This document shows positions 40,623 through 50,663 of a stretch of 64,000 nucleotides of DNA, piece after piece. The translations under genes were made by a program, and so were the position numbers. Where the stretch lies: the NCBI RefSeq assembly GCF_024055605.1, contig NZ_JAMXLX010000001.1, forward strand, positions 620,001-684,000, written 5' to 3'. A model generated the notes under the pieces. That model ran no database searches. It was not told the DNA's origin and saw only the letters and a program-made list of their open reading frames with translations. Numbering within the stretch: position 1 is the first letter of the stretch; each line of letters begins with the position of its first letter. This DNA is from Ciceribacter sichuanensis. Its GTDB lineage: Bacteria > Pseudomonadota > Alphaproteobacteria > Rhizobiales > Rhizobiaceae.

Positions 40623-41846
40623 TTAGGCCGCCGCGGGAAGACCGCGTTCGACCGCGCTTTCTCGGATCGGCCAATGAACGATTGCGGCAAAAATGCCGAG
40701 CGCCACGCCGAACCACCAGACGACATCATAGCTGCCAAATTTGTCATACAGATAACCGCCCATCCACACGCCGAGGAATGAGCCGACCTGATGGGACAGG
40801 AAGACGATGCCTCCGAGCAGTCCGAGATGGCGTGTACCGAACATGATTGCCACCAGCGCATTGGTTGGCGGCACGGTCGATAGCCAGAGAAGCCCCATGA
40901 CGATGGCAAACGCGATCACCGATGTCGGCGATTGCGGCAGGAGCAGGAACAGCGTGACCGCGAGCGACCGGGCAAGATAGATCCACGCCAGGAAATACGG
41001 TTTCGAATAGCGCTGGCCGATCACGCCCGAGGCGAGCGAGCCGATGACGTTGAAGAAGCCGATCAGCGCCATGGCGATCACGGCGTAGCGGGCATCGATA
41101 CCGATATCGCCGAGATAAGCCGGGAAATGGGCGGTGATGAACGCCACCTGGAAGCCGCAGACGAAGAAGCCGCTGGCCAGAAGCAAATAGCTTTTGTGGG
41201 CAAAGGCTTCTCGCAGCGCATGGCCGGCGCTCTGCTCGACCTCGCCCCGCGACTGGGTCCCGGATTTTGCGTTGCCGCGCAGTGGCCACGCGAGCAGGGG
41301 AACGATCAGCATCATCAGGCCGAGATAGACGAGACTGTCCGACCAGCCGAAGGCCGAGATGAGCCCCTGGCTGAGCGGTGCGAACAGGAACATGCCCGCA
41401 GAACCCGCGGCAGTGCCGATGCCGAAGGCAAGCGAACGCTGCTCCGGCATCACGTTGCGCGCAAAGGCCGAAAGGATGATGCCGAAGGAGCCGGACGCCA
41501 CGCCGAGCCCGACCAGCACGCCGCCACCGACATGCAGCCAGACCGGCGCATCGGCATGAGCCATGACGAATAGGCCGAGTGCATAGAGCATGCCGGACAG
41601 CGTCAGCATCCGGCCGGTACCGTATTTATCGGCGAGCGCCCCGAAGATCGGCTGCCCGAGACCCCAGCAGAGATTCTGGATGGCCATCGCAAGCCCGAAG
41701 GTGGAGCGATCCCAGCCGGTATCGTTGAGCATGGGAAGCTGGAAGAAGCCCATGGCCGAGCGCGGCCCGAATGTCAGCATGGCCACCAGCGAACCGGCAA
41801 TGATGATCAACCATGGCATGGCGGGACGGGCAGTCGATGCGGACAT
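40623..41846 (-). CDS. MFS transporter
   Basis: Inner-membrane secondary transporter of 407 residues with 12 predicted helices. The loop 2-3 motif of the major facilitator superfamily is visible as GALADKYGTGRML (about 70-82), and the second-half counterpart as GQRYSKP. It resembles the CynX/oxalate-formate antiporter-like group, but the substrate is unknown. Start at 41846 after AGGAGGAGAA. A hairpin lies between it and the upstream MOSC gene on the same strand. Confidence 0.88.
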   Translation of the reverse strand: MSASTARPAMPWLIIIAGSLVAMLTFGPRSAMGFFQLPMLNDTGWDRSTFGLAMAIQNLCWGLGQPIFGALADKYGTGRMLTLSGMLYALGLFVMAHADAPVWLHVGGGVLVGLGVASGSFGIILSAFARNVMPEQRSLAFGIGTAAGSAGMFLFAPLSQGLISAFGWSDSLVYLGLMMLIVPLLAWPLRGNAKSGTQSRGEVEQSAGHALREAFAHKSYLLLASGFFVCGFQVAFITAHFPAYLGDIGIDARYAVIAMALIGFFNVIGSLASGVIGQRYSKPYFLAWIYLARSLAVTLFLLLPQSPTSVIAFAIVMGLLWLSTVPPTNALVAIMFGTRHLGLLGGIVFLSHQVGSFLGVWMGGYLYDKFGSYDVVWWFGVALGIFAAIVHWPIRESAVERGLPAAA

Positions 41847-41950
41847 GAAATTCTCCTCCTGAAAGCCGGACGATAGTAAGCGTGCTCCACGAGGCCAAGC
41901 GCCTTTTCGTGAAGTTCTAATCAAAGGAATTGATGACGCCCGGATGCGAC

Positions 41951-41974
41951 ACATGAGGTGCTTGCGCCTCATGT
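41951..41974 (-). terminator. Hairpin between MOSC and MFS genes
   Basis: ACATGAGG / CCTCATGT with an eight-base loop, 28 bp after the MOSC stop. No T-run; transcript end or regulatory element. Confidence 0.4.
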
Positions 41975-42002
41975 AGTGTGGTCACGCCTGTGATGGGGCT
42001 GT

Positions 42003-42854
42003 TCAGCCACGCCGCTTGATTGGCCAGCCCTCGGGACGGGCCTCGATGACCTTTACGTCGTCGCCAACCGTGATCGGGCCTTCCCCGCGAGGAACCGCGT
42101 TCCAGCCGAAAAGCGGTCCCGGCACGCGCCGGTCGCCTGACATGCGGATGCGGCCCATGGCCGCCATTGGACTTGCGGCCTCGCGTGATCCGGTGATCTG
42201 GTCCTGAGTCGTCATGATGCAGCGTGCGCAGGGCTTGACTAGATCGAAGCGGATGCCGCCGATCTCTATGGCAGCCCAGCCGTCTTCGGCCCATGCTTCG
42301 TCGCAATCGACGACGATGTTCGGCCGGAAACGCTCCATGCCGATGGAGCCCTCGCCATGGGCGGCCATGTCGTCATTGATCGCCTTCAGCGAGCCCGTGG
42401 TGGTGACCAGAACCTGGTAGCCGTCGGAAAAGCCGACCGGAGTGTCGGGGCCGGCCCAGTCGACACTGGCTTCGCGGCTGGCCTCGCCATTGAAGAAGAC
42501 AAGCTTCATCTCCCGGCCGAACCATTCGGAGAGCTTGGCATTGACGCTGTCATCGGCCACGGCGGCGCTGACGATCGATTTCCAGATATCGACGTCCATG
42601 CGGTTGTCAGGATGCGGCGGCGCGACCATCATCTCGCGACCGTCATCCAGCGAAAGCTTGAGATGGGTGGCGGAGGGCAGGGCGGTGAGACCTGCAAGGG
42701 CCGGTAGCTCCCGCTGGGTGATGAAGCGGCCGGTCGGGTCCGTGATCATCATCCACCGGTCGCCGGCCAGCCCGCGGGCCTCGATGCGAGCCGTCTGCAC
42801 GGGAATCACGCGGCCGCTCTTCAGCGGATAGATGGCGAGTTCGGTAACCTTCAT
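42003..42854 (-). CDS. MOSC domain protein (molybdenum cofactor sulfurase C-terminal-like)
   Basis: 283 residues: N-terminal MOSC_N beta-barrel (about 1-115) and the MOSC domain (about 120-275). The conserved cysteine is C212 or C215 in KPCARCIMTTQDQ, as in YcbX/mARC-type proteins that bind Mo cofactor. It could reduce N-hydroxylated compounds with an electron-transfer partner; unlike YcbX it lacks a C-terminal ferredoxin domain. It begins eight bases after the HD gene, so they form one transcript. Confidence 0.88.
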   Translation of the reverse strand: MKVTELAIYPLKSGRVIPVQTARIEARGLAGDRWMMITDPTGRFITQRELPALAGLTALPSATHLKLSLDDGREMMVAPPHPDNRMDVDIWKSIVSAAVADDSVNAKLSEWFGREMKLVFFNGEASREASVDWAGPDTPVGFSDGYQVLVTTTGSLKAINDDMAAHGEGSIGMERFRPNIVVDCDEAWAEDGWAAIEIGGIRFDLVKPCARCIMTTQDQITGSREAASPMAAMGRIRMSGDRRVPGPLFGWNAVPRGEGPITVGDDVKVIEARPEGWPIKRRG

Positions 42855-42862
42855 GGCCTGCC

Positions 42863-43516
42863 TCAGATTTCGTCGGTCAAGAGTTCGAGCACCTGCTCCA
42901 GACGCGCATGCCTTTCTCGGGCGATGACGCCTCCGGCTGCTGTCTGGAAATTGTCAGAAAGCTTGAACAGTTTTGCAGCGAAATGGTCAATGGCGAAGGC
43001 CCTGTCGTCAAGAGGGCGGTTTTCGGCAAAGGGATCGACGGGATCGTAGAGCGCGGAACCCATGCGGCCTGCGGTATAGAAGCAACGCGCCGCGCCCATC
43101 ATGCCGATGGCGTCGAGCCGGTCGGCATCCTGCAGGATCTTCGCCTCCAGTGTCTCCGGAGCGATGTTGGCGGAAAAGCTGTGCGTGAGGATGGCGTGAG
43201 CCACGGCCTCTATCCGCTCCTGCTGCCAGCCTAGACCCCTGAGGATACCCGACGCCTTGTCTGCCGCGAGCTTCGAGGCTTGCGCACGAAGCGGGGAGTT
43301 CTTTTCCACCGAAACACAATCATGCAACAAAACGGCGGCGGCGAGGATCTCCCGGTCTCCGCCCTCGATAGCGTGGATACGCATGGCATTGCGGAAGACA
43401 CGCAGGATATGGACGATATCGTGCGAGCCGTCATCTCCCTCGATCGCGTGGGGAAGGAGGGCTTCCGCAAGCTTTTCTTCCGGTGAGAATGCGGCGCTCA
43501 TTCCGCTGCGATCCAT
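42863..43516 (-). CDS. HD-domain metal-dependent phosphohydrolase
   Basis: 217-residue cytosolic protein of the YedJ-like HD group. Metal ligands appear as H36 (DIVHILRV), H65-D66 (LLHDCV) and D133 region (DADRLDAIG). The substrate is probably a nucleotide or other phosphate ester, not known. TGGAGGA precedes the ATG at 43516. First gene of a short operon with the MOSC gene. Confidence 0.85.
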   Translation of the reverse strand: MDRSGMSAAFSPEEKLAEALLPHAIEGDDGSHDIVHILRVFRNAMRIHAIEGGDREILAAAVLLHDCVSVEKNSPLRAQASKLAADKASGILRGLGWQQERIEAVAHAILTHSFSANIAPETLEAKILQDADRLDAIGMMGAARCFYTAGRMGSALYDPVDPFAENRPLDDRAFAIDHFAAKLFKLSDNFQTAAGGVIARERHARLEQVLELLTDEI

Positions 43517-43599
43517 CTTGCATTCCTCCAGTCCTGACAGCTGTCGATCAGGCGGCCCTTAGTAATGGCCTCGGGAAAGATTGCAAGAAGAGGGATGCG

Positions 43600-44622
43600 T
43601 CAGGCCGGCAGGGGCGTGGAAAGCGTGCGTCTTTTCCATGCGCCTATCAGCATGGTGCGCGACGGTGCCTCGACGACACGGTAGCTGATATCGGCAAAGA
43701 CCACCGCCGCGACGATGCAGAGCGTGATCGTCAGCCCGACCGGCAGGCTTTCCGGCAGTACCTTCGAAGCCAGGAACATCACCGGCATATGGAAGAGATA
43801 GAGTGAGAAGCTGATCTTGCCGATGTGCCGGAGCGGCGCTGAGCCGAGCAGCGGTGCAAGAACACCGGATTCGGTGGCGGTGAGAAAGACGATGACAGTC
43901 GCGGCCAGCGCCGATGTCACACCCCAGAAGCTCTCCTCCGTGTGGAAGATCGCCCGGCTGGCGAAGAAGAAGGCCAACGCTGCAAGTGTCAGCAAGCCGA
44001 CGGCATGCCCGCCGTTGAGACGCCCCGTCAGCGCGAAGAGCCGACCGGCGAGCGCTCCGAACAGGAAGTAGGAAATCTTCGACGGTAGCAGGATACCCGG
44101 TCCCGGAAAGCCGAGATAGGCGAGCGCTGCGAAACCGATGGCGATGGCAACACCGAGCGGAAGGCGGTCCCTGGGCTTTTCGAACCAGAACCAGAGAACG
44201 AGGAAGAAGACGTAGAACTGGATCTCCGGCGGGATCGACCAGAAGACCCCGGTCGAGCCGAGAAGAGCTATGTGACGGATGATCTCGACGGAGCCTGCGA
44301 GCGGCTGCGGATAATCAAGCCCCGGAACCATCGAAAGCAGCGCCACCGAAATCACCGCGACGAAATAGACGGGATAGATGCGGGTGAAGCGGTGAACCAG
44401 ATAGTCGGTTGCCGAACGGCGGGTAAAGGCCTTGCCGCCGTAGAGATAGGCCATCAGGAAGCCGGACAGGCAGAAGAACAGCGCCACCGCTTCGTTGCCG
44501 AATACCAGTGCTCCGGCCCATGTCTCCCTTGGGAAAAGGAGAATGATATGGGAAAGGACGACGGCGAAGGAGGCAATGCCTCTAAGGCCGTCGAGGCTGC
44601 GGATATGCTGCGGTTGCTGCAT
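43600..44622 (-). CDS. Acyltransferase 3 family membrane protein (OafA/NodX-like)
   Basis: Inner-membrane O-acyltransferase of 340 residues with about ten helices. The family start RSLDGLRGIASFAVVLSH (about 8-25) is present with the catalytic-type His, as well as FFCLSGFLMAYLY (about 49-61) and the RIYPVYF motif (about 82-88). Such enzymes acetylate or succinylate surface polysaccharides or glycolipids. No polysaccharide operon is adjacent, so the acceptor is unknown. Confidence 0.88.
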   Translation of the reverse strand: MQQPQHIRSLDGLRGIASFAVVLSHIILLFPRETWAGALVFGNEAVALFFCLSGFLMAYLYGGKAFTRRSATDYLVHRFTRIYPVYFVAVISVALLSMVPGLDYPQPLAGSVEIIRHIALLGSTGVFWSIPPEIQFYVFFLVLWFWFEKPRDRLPLGVAIAIGFAALAYLGFPGPGILLPSKISYFLFGALAGRLFALTGRLNGGHAVGLLTLAALAFFFASRAIFHTEESFWGVTSALAATVIVFLTATESGVLAPLLGSAPLRHIGKISFSLYLFHMPVMFLASKVLPESLPVGLTITLCIVAAVVFADISYRVVEAPSRTMLIGAWKRRTLSTPLPA

Positions 44623-44798
44623 CGGTTTTCCGTCCCAGTATGGGGCTTTTTCTGTTTCCTTGGTGCCAGACTAGGGCGCGCGCATGCGTGCTTTGTCAAC
44701 GAAACCGCCCGGAAACAGCCTGAAAACCAATGCGCATGGTTAAGCCCGGGCAACCATCGGCTATCAGGCGGAAACGTTCCTCGGTGAGTGTTTCGTCG

Positions 44799-47606
44799 TC
44801 AGGTCGGGTCCGGACCGACACCCGGCGTCGCCGCGTGGCTTGCTTGTTCCGTCTTCCGGCTGTTGCTCAGGATCTTCTGGTAGAACAGCCCGATGCCGAT
44901 CAGAACGAAGCCGAGGCCGATGAAGGAAAGCGCCCTCAGCACCCCCTCGAGATGGCTCATGTCGATGAGGAAGGCCTTGGCGACGGAGATCAGCACCAGA
45001 GCCGCGGAGGCGAGCCTGATGCTTTTGGCGTCGAAGCGGGAGCCGAGCGCCAGAAGGCCGACGCCGATCGCAAGCCAGACCACCGAGTAGCTGTAGGTCT
45101 CTCCTTGCAGGAAGCCCTTCCAGTCGGAGATGAATTCACCCTGCCAGAAGCGGCGGACGGAAAGCGTCGCCCATGCGAAGGCGAGAACGGAGCCTGTCAC
45201 CGCAAGCATGATGACATAGGGCTGCGGGCGCTTGTCGCGGGCGTAATAGGCAAGTCCGGCATAGGCGGCGGCCGGCAGCAGGTAGCCGATCAGCAGCAGG
45301 TTGAAGAATGGCCACGAGCCGGTGCTCTCGCCGCTGAAATAGGGGTTGAGCACCCCGAGATGCAGGAAGAGCACGTTCAGCGCTGCAATGCAGCCGACGA
45401 TCATCGAGCCGTAGCGGAAGACCGGGCTTGGCGACTTGAGGTCGAGCGTCATCAACACGCCGGAAAGGCCGGTCAGCAGCAGGGTGTAGATGGATTGCTC
45501 GCCAAGTGTCGGTACGCTCTCGGTGAGCACGCCGCCATTCATGGCATGGCGCACAAGTATGGCGACGGTCAAAAGGCCCATCAGGCTGGCCAGCGCCTGC
45601 AGGGCGTTGCGCACCCTGACGCCCGGCCAGTTCCGCAACAGATAGGCAGAGAGGATGGCGAGCAGGGCCGGGATGCCATAGCCCGGCAGCAACGCGTTGA
45701 AGACAGGCGTTTTGCCGAGCGATAGCGGCCCGGCGATGGTCGGCTCCCATGCGATGCGGGCAAGGACGGCAAGCGATGCCGCAACCATCATCCATGGCAG
45801 GGCGCGCCAGTCGCGCAGCCGCGTCGCCAGCACATAGGCGAAGCCCGCTGCTGCAAGAAGCAGTGTCAGTGTCAGGCCTGAGGTCAGTGCCTTAAGCCCG
45901 AAGGCCAGCGCCAGGAAGGAGCCTGCGACAAGCAGATCGATGGCGAGTGTCAGGCTTTCGCGCCGCCCGCCACGAACCTGCATCTCCGCAGAGACGAGAA
46001 GCGCTGTCGCAAGGGCGATGCCATAGAGACCATACGCCCAGTCCCTGCCGTAATCGCCATAACCGAAATAGCTGATGGCGGCGATGACAAGCGGAGCCGT
46101 CGCCATGATGCCGGCCCAGATCGTCGCAAGCAGCGGATCGCGGTTTCCCTTCCGTTGCAGGAAGAACAGGCCAGCGAGAACGAAGAAGGCGCCGAGGCCA
46201 AGCGAGACCGGCATGACGTTGACCGCAATCCCGGGAATGGCAACGGCATCGTCCATGGAGTTGCCGAGCATGGCGAGCAGGCTTTCGGCGATCTGGACCT
46301 GTAATGCCGTACCGAGGATCGCGCCGACTGCGGCGAAGAGCGCTGGCCAGACCATCGAATGTCTGCCTGCGCCGATGCCGGCAAGTGCAGCGGTAAGCGC
46401 CGCCATCACATAGAAGGGGTTGATGTCGCTTCCAAGGGTGGCGACGAGCATCGCAATTGCGGGCAGAAGCGTCGCGAAGGAAAGCGTCATTGCCATGCCG
46501 AGCGGCGGCCTGGCGAGAACCCGCAGGAACGCGCCGGGCGAAGGCTGCTCCGCTTGCGGGATGATTTCGAATGCCTTGGCCGGCCAGATGAAGGCGGAGG
46601 TCGCGAGCATGGCGAGCAGCGCAAGCGTAACCGGCATCAGTTCGGCGGGAGAGGCTGCCGCCACATAGACGAAGGCCCAGCCGCCGAGACCGAGATTGGC
46701 GAGTGACGGCACGATGCGCCAGCCGCGGAGCCGCGAGGCGGCGGCTGTCGCGACGAGCGACAGGGTGAGAAAGCCGAACAGCGTCCACGGGCTGGGCGAT
46801 GTGCTGGAGACCAGAAGCGGCGTGACCATCGAGCCGGCAAGTCCGAGGCCGGCCAGTGCCTGCCCGTGCATGAGCGAGAGGCCGAGGGTCGCGAAGGCGA
46901 CGAGGGCGAGAAGCGTGAATGCCGCTGCCGCACCGATGAAGCCGTATATGCCATGAGCGGCGTAAATCGCCCCGAACAGGGAAAGCGCCCCGGCGGCGGT
47001 CAGGATGCCTGGGATCATCGCATTGGAATAGAGCGCCGCAATGCCCGGCATTGCCTTGCGGCGGATCGCCTCGCCAGCGCCCATCAGCGCAAGGCCGAAG
47101 AGGCTCGCAAGGACCAGGCGCACGCCGGGGCCGAGCAGGCCGCTCTCGATGGAATAGCGCACCAGAAAGAGACCGCCGAGCGCCAGCGCCAGACCGCCGG
47201 CCCAAACGGCCCAGCGTGCGCCGAGATAGCTCTCAAGGCTTTCCTTGGCCGGAGCTGCCGGGGCGGGCACCGCAGCGGCGAGCGCTTCCGTGCCGGCTGT
47301 TTCTGCGGCCGGCACAGCATCGCCGTCGGCGATAACCTGCGGCCCATCGATGGCCGCCAGGGCGGGCGTCGTTTCTTCCGGCTGCTGTGATCCCGCCGCT
47401 TCTCCCGGTGTCGGGATCGCTGCCACATCCTCGCCTGTCGCAGATTGAATGGAAGAGGCTTGTACTGCGTCAGGCGATTGCCGAAGCAGCTGGAGCTGTT
47501 CTGAAAGCTTTGCCACTTCCTTTTCAAGCCTGTCGATCCGATTGCCTGTTCCGCGGCCCACCGCAAACAGGACCAGCAGCAGAATCAGCAGCACGACTTC
47601 GAACAT
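44799..47606 (-). CDS. Large DUF2339 membrane protein
   Basis: 935 residues. A first membrane helix (about 1-16), a coiled-coil segment GNRIDRLEKEVAKLSEQLQ (about 20-38), a Pro/Ala-rich acidic linker (about 50-125), then some 25 hydrophobic helices to the end. This matches DUF2339 proteins, which are large multi-helix inner-membrane proteins of unknown function. Start at 47606 after GGGAGG; the frame extends 16 codons upstream without signal. Monocistronic. Confidence 0.85.
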   Translation of the reverse strand: MFEVVLLILLLVLFAVGRGTGNRIDRLEKEVAKLSEQLQLLRQSPDAVQASSIQSATGEDVAAIPTPGEAAGSQQPEETTPALAAIDGPQVIADGDAVPAAETAGTEALAAAVPAPAAPAKESLESYLGARWAVWAGGLALALGGLFLVRYSIESGLLGPGVRLVLASLFGLALMGAGEAIRRKAMPGIAALYSNAMIPGILTAAGALSLFGAIYAAHGIYGFIGAAAAFTLLALVAFATLGLSLMHGQALAGLGLAGSMVTPLLVSSTSPSPWTLFGFLTLSLVATAAASRLRGWRIVPSLANLGLGGWAFVYVAAASPAELMPVTLALLAMLATSAFIWPAKAFEIIPQAEQPSPGAFLRVLARPPLGMAMTLSFATLLPAIAMLVATLGSDINPFYVMAALTAALAGIGAGRHSMVWPALFAAVGAILGTALQVQIAESLLAMLGNSMDDAVAIPGIAVNVMPVSLGLGAFFVLAGLFFLQRKGNRDPLLATIWAGIMATAPLVIAAISYFGYGDYGRDWAYGLYGIALATALLVSAEMQVRGGRRESLTLAIDLLVAGSFLALAFGLKALTSGLTLTLLLAAAGFAYVLATRLRDWRALPWMMVAASLAVLARIAWEPTIAGPLSLGKTPVFNALLPGYGIPALLAILSAYLLRNWPGVRVRNALQALASLMGLLTVAILVRHAMNGGVLTESVPTLGEQSIYTLLLTGLSGVLMTLDLKSPSPVFRYGSMIVGCIAALNVLFLHLGVLNPYFSGESTGSWPFFNLLLIGYLLPAAAYAGLAYYARDKRPQPYVIMLAVTGSVLAFAWATLSVRRFWQGEFISDWKGFLQGETYSYSVVWLAIGVGLLALGSRFDAKSIRLASAALVLISVAKAFLIDMSHLEGVLRALSFIGLGFVLIGIGLFYQKILSNSRKTEQASHAATPGVGPDPT

Positions 47607-47778
47607 GGGACCTCCCGCGCCTCTATCCGGACCATGGAGACTAGCGTTTTTCACCCGTGACGAAAGAGGGAGGCATCACTTCACCGGAATCAGGATATCA
47701 AGTTGCGAACGCAAGCTTTTGCTTTTCCCTGATTATCAGCGCATCCGGAGGTATTTCCCCTGAACCGGAGGGTCAATA

Positions 47779-47832
47779 ATGTGCCTCATTTCACCTGTGG
47801 ATATGCTTGCAATTCGTCACAAAACTTTCTAA
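47779..47832 (+). CDS. 17-codon leader ORF upstream of nadA
   Basis: ATG at 47779 preceded by CGGAGGG (47766-47772) with a six-base spacer, an ideal start signal, encoding MCLISPVDMLAIRHKTF. The stop is ten bases before a Rho-independent terminator (47842-47861). The arrangement of short ORF plus terminator in front of a biosynthetic operon is that of an attenuator or of an independent small mRNA. No codon run for a single amino acid is visible. Confidence 0.45.
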   Translation: MCLISPVDMLAIRHKTF

Positions 47833-47841
47833 ATCAACACC

Positions 47842-47861
47842 ACCGGCAGTCGCCGGTTTTC
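47842..47861 (+). terminator. Terminator between the leader ORF and nadA
   Basis: ACCGGC / GCCGGT stem with AGTC loop (47842-47857) followed by TTTC/TTT. It faces the plus strand although the only plus-strand frame upstream in this gap is the 17-codon ORF. Confidence 0.7.
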
Positions 47862-47872
47862 TTTGGGAATGT

Positions 47873-47893
47873 TTATGCTCAAAATGAGCATAA
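47873..47893. promoter_or_regulatory. Probable NadQ operator of nadABC
   Basis: Perfect 9-bp half-sites TTATGCTCA and TGAGCATAA separated by three A's, 29 bp before the nadA start. NadQ, the NAD-metabolism repressor of Rhizobiales, is encoded 5 kb downstream; assignment of this palindrome to NadQ is inference. Confidence 0.7.
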
Positions 47894-47921
47894 TGCCGTT
47901 TGATGCGGCGGGGAGGTCGAG

Positions 47922-49001
47922 ATGCAGCATGTCACGCAACCCGGAAACGCGGGCAAGGCGCCTTCCTTGCAGACGGCGGCGGAACGCTTCGGCGTGCTGG
48001 AGCGTCCTGATCTCGCTTACACCCCGGCTGTCGCAAAGGAGACGGCGCATCTCTACGAGCGTGTGAAGGATTTCATCCCGGCAATCGAATGGCCGGTTTT
48101 TGCGCCTTACATCCACGCCATCAACCGGCTCAAGAAGGAGCGCGGCGCGGTCATTCTGGCGCATAATTACCAGACGCCGGAAATCTTCCATTGCGTGGCC
48201 GATATCAAGGGCGATTCTTTGCAGCTGGCGCGTGACGCCACCCGCGTCGATGCGGAGATCATCGTCCAGTGCGGCGTGCACTTCATGGCCGAGACCTCCA
48301 AGCTGCTCAATCCGCAGAAGACGGTGCTGATCCCGGACGGTCTTGCCGGATGCTCGCTGTCGGAATCGATCACCGGTGCCGATGTCCGTGCTCTTAAAGC
48401 GCGTTATCCCGGCGTGCCGGTGGTGACTTACGTCAACACCTCCGCCGATGTGAAGGCCGAAACCGATATCTGCTGTACCTCGTCCAACGCCGTCGCTGTG
48501 GTCGACAGCCTGCAGTCGGACACGGTGCTGTGCATCCCCGACGAATATCTGGCTATGAACGTCGCCAAGAAGACAAACAAGAAGATCCTCACCTGGAAGG
48601 GCCATTGTGAGGTCCACGAGCGCTTCACCGCCGAGGAGCTTCTGGAATACAAGGCAGCCGATCCCTCCATCGAGATCGTCGCCCATCCGGAGTGCCATCC
48701 GAGTGTGCTGGCCGTATCCGATTATGCCGGCTCGACGTCGGGCATGATCGACTACGTCAAGACGCGTCGCCCCGGTCGCGTGCTGCTGGTCACCGAATGC
48801 TCCATGGCCTCCAACATTCAGGCCGAGGTGCCGGACGTCAACTTCGTCAAGCCCTGCAATCTCTGTCCGCATATGAAGCGGATCACTCTGCCCAAGATTC
48901 TCGACAGCCTTCTGTTCATGATGGAAGAGGTGCTCGTTGATCCGGCAATCGCGGACCGCGCGCGTCTCGCGGTCGAGCGCATGGTGAACTTGAAGCAGTA
49001 G
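47922..49001 (+). CDS. nadA: Quinolinate synthase
   Basis: Condenses iminoaspartate with dihydroxyacetone phosphate to quinolinate, a 4Fe-4S enzyme (EC 2.5.1.72). 359 residues with [10 protein letters not shown] (79-88), C117 in QCGVHFMAE, and CNLC at 312-315 near [11 protein letters not shown], which supply cluster cysteines. First gene of nadABC, with a palindromic operator at -49 to -29. nadB begins 37 bp downstream. Confidence 0.97.
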   Translation: MQHVTQPGNAGKAPSLQTAAERFGVLERPDLAYTPAVAKETAHLYERVKDFIPAIEWPVFAPYIHAINRLKKERGAVILAHNYQTPEIFHCVADIKGDSLQLARDATRVDAEIIVQCGVHFMAETSKLLNPQKTVLIPDGLAGCSLSESITGADVRALKARYPGVPVVTYVNTSADVKAETDICCTSSNAVAVVDSLQSDTVLCIPDEYLAMNVAKKTNKKILTWKGHCEVHERFTAEELLEYKAADPSIEIVAHPECHPSVLAVSDYAGSTSGMIDYVKTRRPGRVLLVTECSMASNIQAEVPDVNFVKPCNLCPHMKRITLPKILDSLLFMMEEVLVDPAIADRARLAVERMVNLKQ

Positions 49002-49038
49002 GTCCGACGAGACAGGAAGGCCGGCGCAGGCCGGAGAA

Positions 49039-50646
49039 ATGTGCCGCATGCCCAGCAATACCGAATCCATCCGCCCGCAATCCTGGCAGGGCATAGACGA
49101 TATCGTCATCATCGGCGGCGGGCTTGCCGGCCTGTTCTGCGCGCTGAAGCTTGCGCCCCGTCCGGTGACGGTTCTGGCCGCTGCCCCCATCGGCTTCGGC
49201 GCTTCGTCGGCTTGGGCGCAAGGCGGCATTGCTGCCGCCATGAGCGAGGGCGATACCTTCGACAAGCATCTGGCCGATACGGTTGCTGCCGGTGCCGGAA
49301 CGGTCGATGAGAAGATGGCCCGCCTGATGATTTCGGAAGGGCCGGACCGCATTCGCGATCTTCTCGCCTATGGCGTTCCCTTCGATCGGGATCTTGAAGG
49401 CCAACTCCTGCTTTCGCGCGAGGCCGCCCATTCCGAGCGCCGCATCGTGCGGGTGAAGGGCGACCGCGCCGGCAAGGCGATCATGGAGGCGCTCATTGCC
49501 ACCGTACGCAGGACGCCGTCGATCCGTGTGATGGAAGGTTATGTGGTCGAGGAGCTGATCTCCGAGGGCCGCTTCGTTTCCGGCGTCATCGCCCGCCCGG
49601 ACGCCGGCCAGTCGAAGACCCGCGTCGCCTTTCCCGCGCGTGCCGTCGTGCTTTGCTCCGGTGGTGTCGGCCATCTCTATCAGGTTACCACCAATCCGAC
49701 GGAAGCGCGCGGTGCTGGTGTCGGCATGGCGGCAAGGATTGGCGCCGTGATCGCCGACCCCGAATTCGTGCAGTTCCACCCGACCGCAATCGACATCGGC
49801 CGCGATCCGGCCCCGCTGGCGACCGAGGCCCTGCGCGGCGATGGCGCGACGCTGGTCAACACGGCCGGCCATCGCTTCATGACCGATCTGCATCCCAACG
49901 CCGAACTTGCCCCCCGCGATGTCGTGGCGCGCGGCGTCTTTGCCGAGGTTCAGGCGGGCCGAGGCGCTTTCCTCGATTGCACGAAGGCGGTCGGCGCGCA
50001 TTTCCCCGAGCTTTTCCCGACCGTTTACGCCTCCTGCATGGAGGCGGGCATCGATCCGGTGACGCAGCCGATCCCGGTGGCACCCGCGGTGCATTATCAC
50101 ATGGGCGGCGTTCTGGTGGATGCCGATGGCCGGACCAGCATCGACGGTTTGTGGGCGGCGGGCGAGGTCACTTCGACCGGTGTCCACGGCGCCAATCGCC
50201 TTGCCTCGAACTCGCTTCTGGAAGCCGTGGTCTTCGCGGCGCGGATCGCCGAGAACATCAAGGGCATGATGCCGGAGCCGCGGCTCTACGAATGGCCGAA
50301 GAGCGCCGGCGAAAGCGACGATCTGGTGACGCTGGAAGACAGCCCGCAGCTCATGAAGCTGCGGCGGCTGATGTCCGCCAATGCCGGCGTCATTCGCACG
50401 GGCGAGGGGCTGAAGACGCTCATCCGCGAAATCGTAGCACTGGAAGAGGAGCGGGGACGAACCCGTGTCCGCTTCGCCAACATGGCGACAACTGCCAAGC
50501 TGATCGCCACCGCCGCCTATCTGCGCGAGGAGAGCCGGGGCGGGCATTACCGTTCGGATTGCCCAGAGCCGCGCGAGGCCTTCCGCCACCGGACCTTCAT
50601 CACGCTGAAGGATGCCGACCGTATCGCTGCCGAGCTTGCCGGCTGA
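49039..50646 (+). CDS. nadB: L-aspartate oxidase
   Basis: Flavoprotein oxidising aspartate to iminoaspartate for NadA (EC 1.4.3.16). 535 residues: FAD motif IIGGGLAGL (24-32), the [12 protein letters not shown] segment (about 55-66), catalytic HxTxxD-like FHPTAID and RGDGATLVN in the middle, and the [26 protein letters not shown] signature of the succinate dehydrogenase/aspartate oxidase family. Middle gene of nadABC; 17 bp to nadC. ATG 49039 used, 49048 possible. Confidence 0.96.
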   Translation: MCRMPSNTESIRPQSWQGIDDIVIIGGGLAGLFCALKLAPRPVTVLAAAPIGFGASSAWAQGGIAAAMSEGDTFDKHLADTVAAGAGTVDEKMARLMISEGPDRIRDLLAYGVPFDRDLEGQLLLSREAAHSERRIVRVKGDRAGKAIMEALIATVRRTPSIRVMEGYVVEELISEGRFVSGVIARPDAGQSKTRVAFPARAVVLCSGGVGHLYQVTTNPTEARGAGVGMAARIGAVIADPEFVQFHPTAIDIGRDPAPLATEALRGDGATLVNTAGHRFMTDLHPNAELAPRDVVARGVFAEVQAGRGAFLDCTKAVGAHFPELFPTVYASCMEAGIDPVTQPIPVAPAVHYHMGGVLVDADGRTSIDGLWAAGEVTSTGVHGANRLASNSLLEAVVFAARIAENIKGMMPEPRLYEWPKSAGESDDLVTLEDSPQLMKLRRLMSANAGVIRTGEGLKTLIREIVALEEERGRTRVRFANMATTAKLIATAAYLREESRGGHYRSDCPEPREAFRHRTFITLKDADRIAAELAG

Positions 50647-50663
50647 GCCCCGAGGATATCGCT

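Noticed and set aside
47829..50589. Long open frames antisense to nadA and nadB
   Set aside because: Shadows of strongly coding genes; no start signals and no recognisable motifs.
49653..50663. N-terminal extension of nadC through nadB
   Set aside because: The NadC family starts at the ATG at 50664; the extension is an out-of-frame reading of nadB.
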